NCBI GenBank assembly: GCA_024640365.1
Contig: JAHEFE010000012.1
Span: 1-64,000, forward strand
DNA length: 64,000 nt
Direction: 5' to 3'
Source of the DNA: Woeseiaceae bacterium
Lineage (GTDB): Bacteria; Pseudomonadota; Gammaproteobacteria; Steroidobacterales; Woeseiaceae
The notes beneath the pieces were generated by a model, which saw only the letters and a list, made by a program, of their open reading frames with translations, made no database searches and was not told where the DNA came from. A program made the translations under genes and the position numbers. Positions 55,113 to 64,000 of the stretch are shown piece after piece (the first letter of the stretch is position 1; each line of letters begins with the position of its first letter).

Positions 55113-57692
55113 ATGCAATTTAAGACCAATTTTGTGGCGTTGGCCGGGATTACTTTACTCGCGCAATCAGCGTTGGCAGAGGTTTCCCCCGATTATCGCC
55201 TGCCACTACAAGTCCAGCCCACTTCGCAGTCGATTGAGCTCAAGCTTGATCCCGAGCGAACCGACTACTCCGGGCATGTAACGATTCAGTTAAAAGTAAC
55301 CAAGGACGGCGAAAAAATCGGTTTGCACCAGGTAGGTCTCACGCTGAATTCCATAAAACTGTCTGGTTCAGGCCAGACCAGAGAGCTGCACTCTGTTGTT
55401 GGCGACTATGACATCAACTGGTTGTCTGACGATAAATCGGTGAACGCTGGGTCGTACCAGCTGGATATAGATTTTCAAGGCAATTACTCGACAGATTCTC
55501 TCGGTATGCATCGGGTTACATTTGAGGGCAATGATTACGTATTCACGCAATTTGAAGCGATGTACGCAAGGCGAGCGATCCCTCTGTTTGATGAACCGTC
55601 ATTCAAAATTCCGTATCAGTTAACTATCGTCGCTCCAAAGGGACTGACCGTTATCTCGAACAATCCGGTGGAAAAGCGTATTGAGGAAGGTGAGTGGCAA
55701 AGGGTTGAGTTCATGCAAACGCCGCCGCTGCCCAGTTACCTGATTGCGTACGCAGTCGGGCCTCTGGATCACGCGACCATTGATGCAATGTCGATCCCGG
55801 GTAACGTATATGTGCCAAAGGGGTATGCCAATCAACTTGGCTTTGTAACACGGGAAACACCAAAAATCGTCGCGGCGCTTGAAGATTATTTTGGTCTTGA
55901 CTACCCATACCGCAAGCTTGATTTTGTCGCGGTGCCTGAGTTCGCATTCGGTGCAATGGAGAACCCTGGTCTAATTGCGTTTCGAACCGACTTGTTGATG
56001 GTTGGTGACCACGTTACCGGAACGGCTGCTGAAAGGGTGGTGGGTGTGATTGCTCATGAGGTAGCGCACATCTGGTATGGCGATCTGGTTACGATGGCCT
56101 GGTGGGATGATATTTGGCTAAACGAGTCATTCGCGACCTGGATGGGGCAAGCCACGATTCGACGGGTCTACCCGGAGTTTGAGTCCGGGCTTAGCCTGAT
56201 GCGATCAGGTGCGTTCAGTCTTGATCAAAGGGCCACCGCCAAAGCTATTCGCCGAGACGTTCGAACTGAGAACGAAATCAATCAGGACGGCTGGCTTCGC
56301 TACAGCAAAGGCCAGACCATACTCGGCATGCTGGAAGACTATGTGGGACCGGAAGCGTGGCAGAAAAGTATTCGGCAGTACATCAGAAAATATTCATGGA
56401 GTAATGCGACAGATAAAGATCTGTGGAGAACCGTGTCCGAAGTATCGGGCATAAATGTCACGCAGATGGCAGATGATTATCTGAAACAACCAGGATATGC
56501 ACTGCTCACTTTTGACGATAAGGGAAAAGTATCACAGCAACGCTATTTGCCGTATGGCACCAAGGGGGCTGACTTGGATTGGCGCATTCCCCTGACGGTT
56601 AAATACAAGAAAGATGGTGAGGTCAAAGAGACATTTTATCTGTTGGACAAGAAGTCTGGCTCGCTGGATCTGCCGAGCGATGTCGAATGGATGTACCCGG
56701 ACGCGAATGCTCGCGGTTATTACCGCTGGCAGATATCTTCCGATCAGTTTCAAAGGTTGGCTGATGATCTGGACTCGCTCACCAACCGTGAAAAAGTGGC
56801 GTTCCTGGATAACAGTGAAGCCTTATTGAATTCACGCAAGCTAGCGTTGACTGATTATTTGCTTGTTGTAGACGAGATGCTTGATGACAGCCACCCGTTG
56901 GTTTTTTCTGCCGCACTCAAAGAGCTCGAAACGATTGGAAATGACCTGCTGGATAAAGATACGGTGGCATCATTTGCCAGCTATGTGGATCGTAGATTAT
57001 TGGCTCGATTCACTGCTGTCGGAGTAATAGTGAAACCGGACGATACCGAGGCGGTTGTGAAGTTACGGCCGCGCCTGCTTCGATTGCTCGGACAATATGG
57101 TTCGAGTTCGTCTGTCATAGAAGCCGCACAGACGGTTGCGAACCAATATCTGGCCGATCCGAGTTCTGTAGATTCGTCACTGGGTATGGAAGCGCTGATC
57201 GTAACTGCATTGCACGATGATGGTGATCTATACGGTGGGTACATTAACACCTACCTGGAATCAAAATCAGAGCGGCAAAAGAGCAGTATCTTGGGATCGA
57301 TCTACTTCAGAAATCCTGAGGTAATAAAGAAGTTTCTCGATTTCTCAATTTCTAGTGCTGTACCGGCAGGTGACGCGGCACGCGGCATAGGTAGCTACGC
57401 GACGATCATAGAAGATCATCGGATATTGTACGACTGGCTTGCTGAGAACTTCGATGCCTTGCTGGCCAAAATACCCCAGTATCAGAGGCCGGAGATGCCG
57501 CGCGTAATGCTTGGTGTTTGTAGTCCGCAGAATCGGAAGCTTCTGCTTGAGTTCTTCGAGGCCAAAGGCGAAATCTATGCGCCGAGTCTGGCCACGACGC
57601 TTGAATCTCTCGATCAATGTATCGAACGCAAAAAGCGTGAGACAGTAGCATTTCGCACGTGGCTCAGTGAGGTTGGTGCGCAAAACGAATAG
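55113..57692 (+). CDS. M1 family aminopeptidase (secreted/periplasmic)
   Basis: The 859-residue protein has a signal peptide (VALAGITLLAQSALAEV), the substrate motif GAMENPGLIAF and the zinc site HEVAHIWYGDLVTMAWWDD with IWLNESFATW (HExxH-x18-E). The C-terminal half is a helical ERAP1_C-like domain. It removes N-terminal residues from peptides in the periplasm or on the cell surface. ATG 55113 is preceded by GGAGA at 55101; an in-frame TTG at 55089 is within the leader hairpin and is rejected. It is followed by the tricorn-like protease gene, suggesting a linked peptide-degrading set. Confidence 0.95.
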   Translation: MQFKTNFVALAGITLLAQSALAEVSPDYRLPLQVQPTSQSIELKLDPERTDYSGHVTIQLKVTKDGEKIGLHQVGLTLNSIKLSGSGQTRELHSVVGDYDINWLSDDKSVNAGSYQLDIDFQGNYSTDSLGMHRVTFEGNDYVFTQFEAMYARRAIPLFDEPSFKIPYQLTIVAPKGLTVISNNPVEKRIEEGEWQRVEFMQTPPLPSYLIAYAVGPLDHATIDAMSIPGNVYVPKGYANQLGFVTRETPKIVAALEDYFGLDYPYRKLDFVAVPEFAFGAMENPGLIAFRTDLLMVGDHVTGTAAERVVGVIAHEVAHIWYGDLVTMAWWDDIWLNESFATWMGQATIRRVYPEFESGLSLMRSGAFSLDQRATAKAIRRDVRTENEINQDGWLRYSKGQTILGMLEDYVGPEAWQKSIRQYIRKYSWSNATDKDLWRTVSEVSGINVTQMADDYLKQPGYALLTFDDKGKVSQQRYLPYGTKGADLDWRIPLTVKYKKDGEVKETFYLLDKKSGSLDLPSDVEWMYPDANARGYYRWQISSDQFQRLADDLDSLTNREKVAFLDNSEALLNSRKLALTDYLLVVDEMLDDSHPLVFSAALKELETIGNDLLDKDTVASFASYVDRRLLARFTAVGVIVKPDDTEAVVKLRPRLLRLLGQYGSSSSVIEAAQTVANQYLADPSSVDSSLGMEALIVTALHDDGDLYGGYINTYLESKSERQKSSILGSIYFRNPEVIKKFLDFSISSAVPAGDAARGIGSYATIIEDHRILYDWLAENFDALLAKIPQYQRPEMPRVMLGVCSPQNRKLLLEFFEAKGEIYAPSLATTLESLDQCIERKKRETVAFRTWLSEVGAQNE

Positions 57693-57756
57693 AAAGTCGT
57701 TTGACTGTGCGCACCTGATAAAGGGCATGCTGAAGACAAAATAAACGGAGTCGGCA

Positions 57757-57778
57757 TTCCGGATACCGGATACCGGAA
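57757..57778. repeat. Short tandem/inverted repeat between peptidase genes
   Basis: TTCCGG and CCGGAA flank two copies of the 7-base unit ATACCGG (57763-57769, 57770-57776), giving a 6-bp inverted repeat with direct repeats inside. It lies in the 135-base gap between the M1 aminopeptidase and the tricorn-like gene. It may be an operator or simple sequence. Confidence 0.35.
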
Positions 57779-57833
57779 AGTACATGTTGGCGACAACAAT
57801 TCGTGTTTATTATCGATTTAATTAGGAGTGATC

Positions 57834-60800
57834 ATGAGTTTATTCAGAACACTAATCTTGTTGTTGCTGGCGCCTATCGCATATGCAGCACAGCCTGGAC
57901 AAACATTGTTGCTGCGGCAGCCGACAGTCGCGGCCGATAAGATTGCATTCGTCTATGCCGGAGATATCTGGGTAGCCAACAGAGATGGCAGCAGCCCTTA
58001 TCGATTGACTTCCAGTGCTGCCGATGAAGGTAATCCAATATTTTCGCCGGATGGCTCGCAAATAGCATTTGCAGCGGATTATGAAGACAACACGGACGTC
58101 TATGTTATCGCAACTACGGGGGGGCAACCAAAGCGCCTGACATGGTATCCGGGTCGCGACGTGCCGACAGGCTGGACGGCGGACGGTCGTTCCATAGCAC
58201 TGATGTCGGAGAGGGAGACTGACCACGGCCGGTCTGGCCAGCTGTATCACGTTTCACTGGACGGCGGACTTCCTGGTAAACAGATGGAGGCGCGTTTCTA
58301 TCGTGGCTCTTACGATTCCGCGAACAAGAGACTGGCCTATATCGCTTTTGGGTCTGGTTATGGCGGTTTATTTGGCGGTGCGGCTGGTTGGAAAGGATAC
58401 CGCGGCGGCACGACACCGGCGATTCAGATAATGAACCTGGCGGAGCAGACGGTGGTGACCGTAGACGGGGCAGGTGTGACGAACTTTAATCCGTTCTGGC
58501 TCGATGGCAATGTGTACTTCCTGTCTGATCGGGACAAAGAAATTTACAACCTTTATCGTTATACGCCGGGTACCGGTGTGATAGATAAAGTTAGTAACGA
58601 GACGGTTTGGGATATTCGTTCCGCCGCTGGTTACGGCTCGATAATAGTTTACGAGTCGGGCGGCCATCTGAAAGAGCTGAACCTGGCAAGTGGGACAACT
58701 AAAGAGATTGCGATTTCAGTTTCTCCGGATTTGCCCCAGTTGCGGCCGCAATGGAAAGACGCAAGTGATGCAATTCAAGGTGCTGAAATTTCAAGCACCG
58801 GTAAGCGCGCCGTGGTTGTTGCGCGCGGTGAAGTATTCACCGTTCCCACGAAGGACGGGTCTACCCGAAACATCAGCGGCACGGGAGGCGCGCGCGAGTA
58901 CTCGCCATTGTGGTCACCTGATGGCGGCAAGGTGGCTTATGTCACAGAGAGCAAGGGTGGACAGTCTCTGGTTGTGAGCGACCAAACGGGGCAAGGCGAT
59001 AAAAAGGCATTTGTACTCGGTTCCCATTTCTATGATCTCCTGCAGTGGAGTAACGGTGACAATCCACGCATCGTTTTTGAGGATAATCACCTCAACCTGA
59101 GTGTGATCTCGCTGGAAACAGGCAAGATAAAGAAGATTGCCACTGGTACACGACGTGAGTCTGTCGAGACCGCGTTATCAACGGACGGTCGCTGGCTGGC
59201 TTATACCCAGGAGCAACCCAATTATCAGCGTGACCTCGTTCTCTACAATTTCAATTCAGCCAAGAGTACGGTGGTTACCGATCGACTCGCCGACATTGCT
59301 TCGCCGGCATTTAGTCGCGATGGTAAATACCTGTATTTCGCTGCATCGACAAATTCCGGGCCGATACAAGTTGGCCTGAATATGACCAGTCAGGAGCGCC
59401 CATATCGCGCCGGATTGTATGCCATGGTGTTGGCAGATGACGGCGAATCGCCGTTGTTACCCAAAGCAGGTGATGAAGAAGATAACGGATCCGCCGATAA
59501 GGACGATGAAAAAGGCGGCAAGCAAGATAAAAAGGGCGAGAAAAACGAGAAAGACGAGAAAGATGCTGTTCCCGAAACTCGGATAGACCTCGCAGCACTC
59601 TCGGATCGGATTGTTGCACTGCCAGTTGCGGAGCGCAGCTACGATAATCTGGCGGTTGGTCAGGACGGCAGTCTTTTTTATGTTCAAAACGTGCAACCGG
59701 GTATATCCAATGAACCTCCCGGGGAAAATGCTGCATCTAATAACGAGTTACTGCGCTTTAATTTCGAAAAGAAAGAAGCGACTACGCTGTTGAAGGGCGT
59801 AAACAGTTTTTCTATGAGTCACGATGGCGAGCATATGATTATCGGCATGGCCGATGGGTCGATTAAGGTCTCAGATGTCGCGGACGAGATGTCGCCGGAG
59901 CCCCTGGATTTGAGTGGGTTGCGAATCCGTGTGGAACCACGACAGGAGTGGGCACAGATTTTCAACGAAGCCTGGCGCATGGAGAAGGAGTATTTCTACG
60001 CACCGACCATGCATGGGCTGGACTGGCAGGCAGTTTATGATCGCTATCGTCCGCTTGTTGAGCATGTGGGTCGTCGTGAGGACTTGAATGAGCTGATGCG
60101 GGAGATGATCGGCGAAATGCAGGTGGGTCATAACAACGTCGGCGGTGGCGATACGCATGCCGAGCAGCGCGTCTCGGTGGGCTTGCTCGGCGCCAATTTC
60201 ATGATTGTAAATGGTGCCTATCAATTTGCGAAGGTTTACAACGGCGAGTCCTGGAACCCGTTCTTTAAAGCGCCGTTGGCGACGCCCGGTAATTCCGTTA
60301 AAGCTGGCGAATATCTGCTTGCAGTGAACGGTAAAAAATTGTCGGCCGCTGACAACGTCTTCCAGGAATTACAGGGAACGACAGGTCAGCAAGTGACCTT
60401 GCGGGTGGGTCCCAATGCGAACGGCAAGGATGCTCGCGAAGTAACCGTCGAGCCCATAGCATCGGAACGCGCTTTGCGATTGTGGTCCTGGATTGATGAC
60501 AATCGTCGCCAGGTGGATGAGGCGACCAATGGGCAAGTAGCCTATGTGTATCTGCCGGATACGGCTGACGACGGTTACACTTTTTTCAATCGGATGTTTT
60601 ATGCGCAGATAGATAAACGCGCTGTAATTATAGATGAAAGGTCGAACTCCGGTGGCCAGGCCGCAAACTACATAACGGAAGTTCTCAGTCGCAAGCACTT
60701 GTCGGGTTGGAAGGATCGTGACGGCAAGGAATACGACACTCCGGCGGGTGCTATCCATGGACCCAAGGTGATGTTGATCGATCAGGACGCCGGGTCAGGT

Positions 60801-61142
60801 GGTGATTACTTGCCATATGCTTTCCGGCAGTTGGGCATCGGTAAACTGATTGGTACCCGCACTTGGGGCGGCCTGATTGGTATTTACAACAATCCAGAGT
60901 TAATGGACGGTGGATTTTTGACGGTGCCCTTTTTCCGTTTTTACGATGCATCGGGACACTGGAGCGTTGAAAATCAGGGTGTCGCTCCGGACATAAATGT
61001 AGCGTTGGATCCTATCGCCACAAATCGTGGTCACGATACACAGCTGGACGCGGCAATAGCAGAAGTTCTTAAAGAACTGGACGGCTATGAAAGCGGCATT
61101 CCTGACAGAGCACCGCCTTTTCCGACGGAGTTGGGCGAGTAA
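57834..61142 (+). CDS. Tricorn-like S41 protease with beta-propeller
   Basis: The 1102-residue protein has a signal peptide (LLLLLAPIAYAAQPG) and a seven-bladed TolB-like propeller with repeated DGS/SPDG units (IFSPDGSQIAFAADYEDNTDVY). A second propeller region is followed by a highly charged Lys/Asp/Glu linker (about 545-585, KDDEKGGKQDKKGEKNEKD), a tricorn core, a PDZ domain (about 780-860) and the S41 catalytic domain. The Ser motif is DAGSGGDYLPY, and DERSNSGGQAANYI precedes it. Bacterial tricorn homologues degrade peptides processively, here probably in the periplasm. ATG 57834 follows TAGGAG; a GTG at 57828 is less likely. Confidence 0.93.
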   Translation: MSLFRTLILLLLAPIAYAAQPGQTLLLRQPTVAADKIAFVYAGDIWVANRDGSSPYRLTSSAADEGNPIFSPDGSQIAFAADYEDNTDVYVIATTGGQPKRLTWYPGRDVPTGWTADGRSIALMSERETDHGRSGQLYHVSLDGGLPGKQMEARFYRGSYDSANKRLAYIAFGSGYGGLFGGAAGWKGYRGGTTPAIQIMNLAEQTVVTVDGAGVTNFNPFWLDGNVYFLSDRDKEIYNLYRYTPGTGVIDKVSNETVWDIRSAAGYGSIIVYESGGHLKELNLASGTTKEIAISVSPDLPQLRPQWKDASDAIQGAEISSTGKRAVVVARGEVFTVPTKDGSTRNISGTGGAREYSPLWSPDGGKVAYVTESKGGQSLVVSDQTGQGDKKAFVLGSHFYDLLQWSNGDNPRIVFEDNHLNLSVISLETGKIKKIATGTRRESVETALSTDGRWLAYTQEQPNYQRDLVLYNFNSAKSTVVTDRLADIASPAFSRDGKYLYFAASTNSGPIQVGLNMTSQERPYRAGLYAMVLADDGESPLLPKAGDEEDNGSADKDDEKGGKQDKKGEKNEKDEKDAVPETRIDLAALSDRIVALPVAERSYDNLAVGQDGSLFYVQNVQPGISNEPPGENAASNNELLRFNFEKKEATTLLKGVNSFSMSHDGEHMIIGMADGSIKVSDVADEMSPEPLDLSGLRIRVEPRQEWAQIFNEAWRMEKEYFYAPTMHGLDWQAVYDRYRPLVEHVGRREDLNELMREMIGEMQVGHNNVGGGDTHAEQRVSVGLLGANFMIVNGAYQFAKVYNGESWNPFFKAPLATPGNSVKAGEYLLAVNGKKLSAADNVFQELQGTTGQQVTLRVGPNANGKDAREVTVEPIASERALRLWSWIDDNRRQVDEATNGQVAYVYLPDTADDGYTFFNRMFYAQIDKRAVIIDERSNSGGQAANYITEVLSRKHLSGWKDRDGKEYDTPAGAIHGPKVMLIDQDAGSGGDYLPYAFRQLGIGKLIGTRTWGGLIGIYNNPELMDGGFLTVPFFRFYDASGHWSVENQGVAPDINVALDPIATNRGHDTQLDAAIAEVLKELDGYESGIPDRAPPFPTELGE

Positions 61143-61157
61143 CGGCAAAGACCAGGG

Positions 61158-61188
61158 AGCCGAGCCAAAGTGGTTCGGCTTCTTTTTT
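61158..61188 (+). terminator. Rho-independent terminator after tricorn-like gene
   Basis: AGCCGAGCCA (61158-61167) pairs with TGGTTCGGCT (61171-61180) around the three-base loop AAG, with one G-U pair. TCTTTTTT (61181-61188) follows. It starts 15 bases after the stop codon. Textbook intrinsic terminator. Confidence 0.88.
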
Positions 61189-61203
61189 GCTACGACGGCT
61201 GAG

Positions 61204-61272
61204 CCTACACAATCATTGGCAAGGCGATAGCGGTCAACCTATGCGCTAGTAGGCACCAATTCGGCAGTCGCC
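61204..61272 (-). pseudogene. Degenerate copy of the 3' end of the DASS/SLC13 permease gene
   Basis: 61204-61229 aligns with 63068-63093 (22 of 26 identical). 61232-61272 aligns with 63115-63155 (32 of 41 identical). Orientation and order are the same, and this copy has lost 19 bases between the blocks. On the minus strand it would encode the C-terminal region of the permease, but the copy has in-frame stops (after GAY and elsewhere). It is therefore a decayed fragment. It sits on the far side of the tyrosine phenol-lyase gene from the intact permease end, as expected if a DNA segment entered at the permease 3' end. Confidence 0.72.
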
Positions 61273-62887
<1,615 letters not shown>

Positions 62888-63053
62888 AAGGCCCCAGGTG
62901 GGCATCAAGAATACATCGTCAGTTCAAGTTGTCGTAACGCACGGACCGGTCCTGTATAGAGCACGGCTTGGCGCGTTGCTATCACGGGTGCGGCAGGCGC
63001 CTGACCTTGAGATTTGCGGATTCAGCGTGGCCTGGGCAGGCCGAACGGTCCCG
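62888..63053. other. Noncoding spacer with several short palindromes
   Basis: Between the phenol-lyase and permease ends are GGACCGGTCC (62943-62952), CAGGCGCCTG (about 62994-63003), GGCCTG-GG-CAGGCC (63029-63042) and AACGG-TC-CCGTT (about 63044-63055). None has a T-run. They may be remnants of the incoming segment or weak bidirectional terminators. Confidence 0.35.
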
Positions 63054-64000
63054 TTACAGTGGCCAGACCCACATAATCATCGGCACGGCGATAATGATGA
63101 TGAGAATCTCGAGTGGTAAACCCATACGCCAGTAGTCACCGAATCGGTAGCCGCCCGGTCCCATGATGAGCGTGTTGTTCTTGTGGCCGATTGGCGTCAA
63201 AAATGCGCAGGAAGCGGCAACCGCAACGGCCATTAAAAACGGGTCCGGATTAACGCCGAGACGGTTGGCGATTTCTACTGCCACTGGCGCGGCGATGACG
63301 GCCGTTGCCGTATTATTCATTACGTCTGACAAGGTCATCGTGACTATTATTAGCAACGTAAGCACGACGGCCGGTGAGAAGCCTGCTGATAGTGTGACAA
63401 TACCGTCAGCTATGAGCGCCGTGCCACCAGTTGACTGCAGCGCTCCACCGATGGGAATCATGCTGCCTAACAAAATGATGACGGGCCACTCAACCGAGTC
63501 ATAAACCTCTCGAATTGGAACAATATTTAAAATTATAAAAAGGGACGCGGCGCAGCCAAGCGCAATGGGTAAATAAACCCAGCCGATACTCGCGACGAGA
63601 ATTGCCGCCGCGAAAATTCCTACGGCGTACCAGGCTTTGTCACGTTGAATGACTCGCTGGCCGCGATCGGCTAACGGCAGCAGTCCGAGGCGGGTTATGA
63701 CATCAGAAATCCGATCATCGCTACCCAGCAATAGCAATACATCGCCGGGCTTCAGGATCAGTTTTCGGACGTTGTCCCGGAAACGCTTTCCCGCACGCGA
63801 AATCCCGACGAGCGAGATGCGGTAGCGATACAACAATCGGAATGACACTGCCGAACGTCCCGCAAGGTTGGATGACTCGGACACCACAACTTCGGTTAGC
63901 GTCAGGTCTTCGCTACTGAGGACGCCCTTACCGGTGCCTATGTATTTCAATCCGAGTGCCCCGATAATTTCTTCGATTCCTTCGGGGTCAGCTTCGACTA
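63054..64000 (-). CDS. DASS/SLC13-type permease with RCK_C (TrkA_C) domain, partial
   Basis: The frame stays open to the window edge, so the N-terminal part is missing; the visible 315 residues are the C-terminal part. An RCK_C/TrkA_C domain (LTEVVVSESSNLAGRSAVSF, ILKPGDVLLLLGSDDRI) is followed by hydrophobic helices. These carry the SLC13/ArsB-like segments LLGSMIPIGGALQSTGGTALIADG, DVMNNTATAVIAAPVAVEIA and FLTPIGHKNNTLIMGPGGYRFGDYWRMG. These transporters move divalent anions such as sulfate or dicarboxylates with sodium. The 3' end of this gene has a decayed second copy beyond the phenol-lyase gene. Confidence 0.88.
   Translation of the reverse strand, partial: VEADPEGIEEIIGALGLKYIGTGKGVLSSEDLTLTEVVVSESSNLAGRSAVSFRLLYRYRISLVGISRAGKRFRDNVRKLILKPGDVLLLLGSDDRISDVITRLGLLPLADRGQRVIQRDKAWYAVGIFAAAILVASIGWVYLPIALGCAASLFIILNIVPIREVYDSVEWPVIILLGSMIPIGGALQSTGGTALIADGIVTLSAGFSPAVVLTLLIIVTMTLSDVMNNTATAVIAAPVAVEIANRLGVNPDPFLMAVAVAASCAFLTPIGHKNNTLIMGPGGYRFGDYWRMGLPLEILIIIIAVPMIMWVWPL

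Overview
The window is about 64 kb of chromosome from a Gram-negative bacterium, almost certainly a gammaproteobacterium. The evidence is the conserved order ffs-dnaX-ybaB-recR, the divergent rsgA/orn pair, the divergent ppsA/ppsR pair, srkA next to typA, a prc protease, tripartite efflux systems that need an outer membrane, and many lipoboxes. The abundance of TPR, TolB-like and tricorn/M1 peptidase genes suggests an environmental, peptide-using marine or sediment lineage, possibly Woeseiaceae-like. That placement is inference. I saw no phage genes, transposases, CRISPR arrays, rRNA or tRNA genes.

Layout. 0-4.4 kb: a HemN/HutW-like radical SAM enzyme, a duplicated Cys-rich lipoprotein and a TolB-like/TPR membrane protein. 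4.4-11 kb: a two-cysteine ArsR repressor of the BigR/SqrR persulfide-sensor type, divergent from a tight operon of TolC, HlyD adaptor, RND pump and DUF302 protein. 11-14.4 kb: a MacAB-like ABC exporter on the minus strand. 14.6-18.7 kb: a secernin-type dipeptidase, a flavin amine oxidase and a secreted DUF11-like protein. 18.9-25.5 kb: SRP RNA, dnaX, ybaB, recR, a HIT protein, rsgA/orn, a DUF938 methyltransferase, a GFA-fold protein and an SH3 membrane protein. 25.6-33.5 kb: ppsA/ppsR, DUF1249, a coiled-coil protein, a small secreted protein and prc. 33.6-39.4 kb: small membrane proteins, a YkvA-like protein, a gluzincin-like lipoprotein, an NlpC/P60 lipoprotein and two further lipoproteins. 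39.6-46.9 kb: srkA, typA, a DUF1684 lipoprotein, a HAD-acyltransferase fusion, a saccharopine-dehydrogenase-like reductase and a GNAT enzyme. 47-53.8 kb: a second MacAB-like exporter with two different permease genes, then a TPR lipoprotein fused to a DUF442 phosphatase-like domain. 53.8-61.1 kb: pirin, M1 aminopeptidase and a tricorn-like S41 protease. 61.2-64 kb: a tyrosine phenol-lyase gene on an apparent islet flanked by degenerate repeats of the 3' end of a DASS/SLC13-type permease gene, then that permease, cut by the window end.

How the parts may work together. The ArsR/RND/DUF302 block looks like a self-contained, probably reactive-sulfur-controlled export unit. The second ABC operon and the small secreted protein at 30.7-31.2 kb share a nearly identical 22-bp inverted repeat overlapping promoters of the same geometry, so they probably answer to one unseen repressor. 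The M1 aminopeptidase, tricorn-like protease, Prc, secernin and gluzincin-like lipoprotein indicate a large envelope peptide-degradation capacity.
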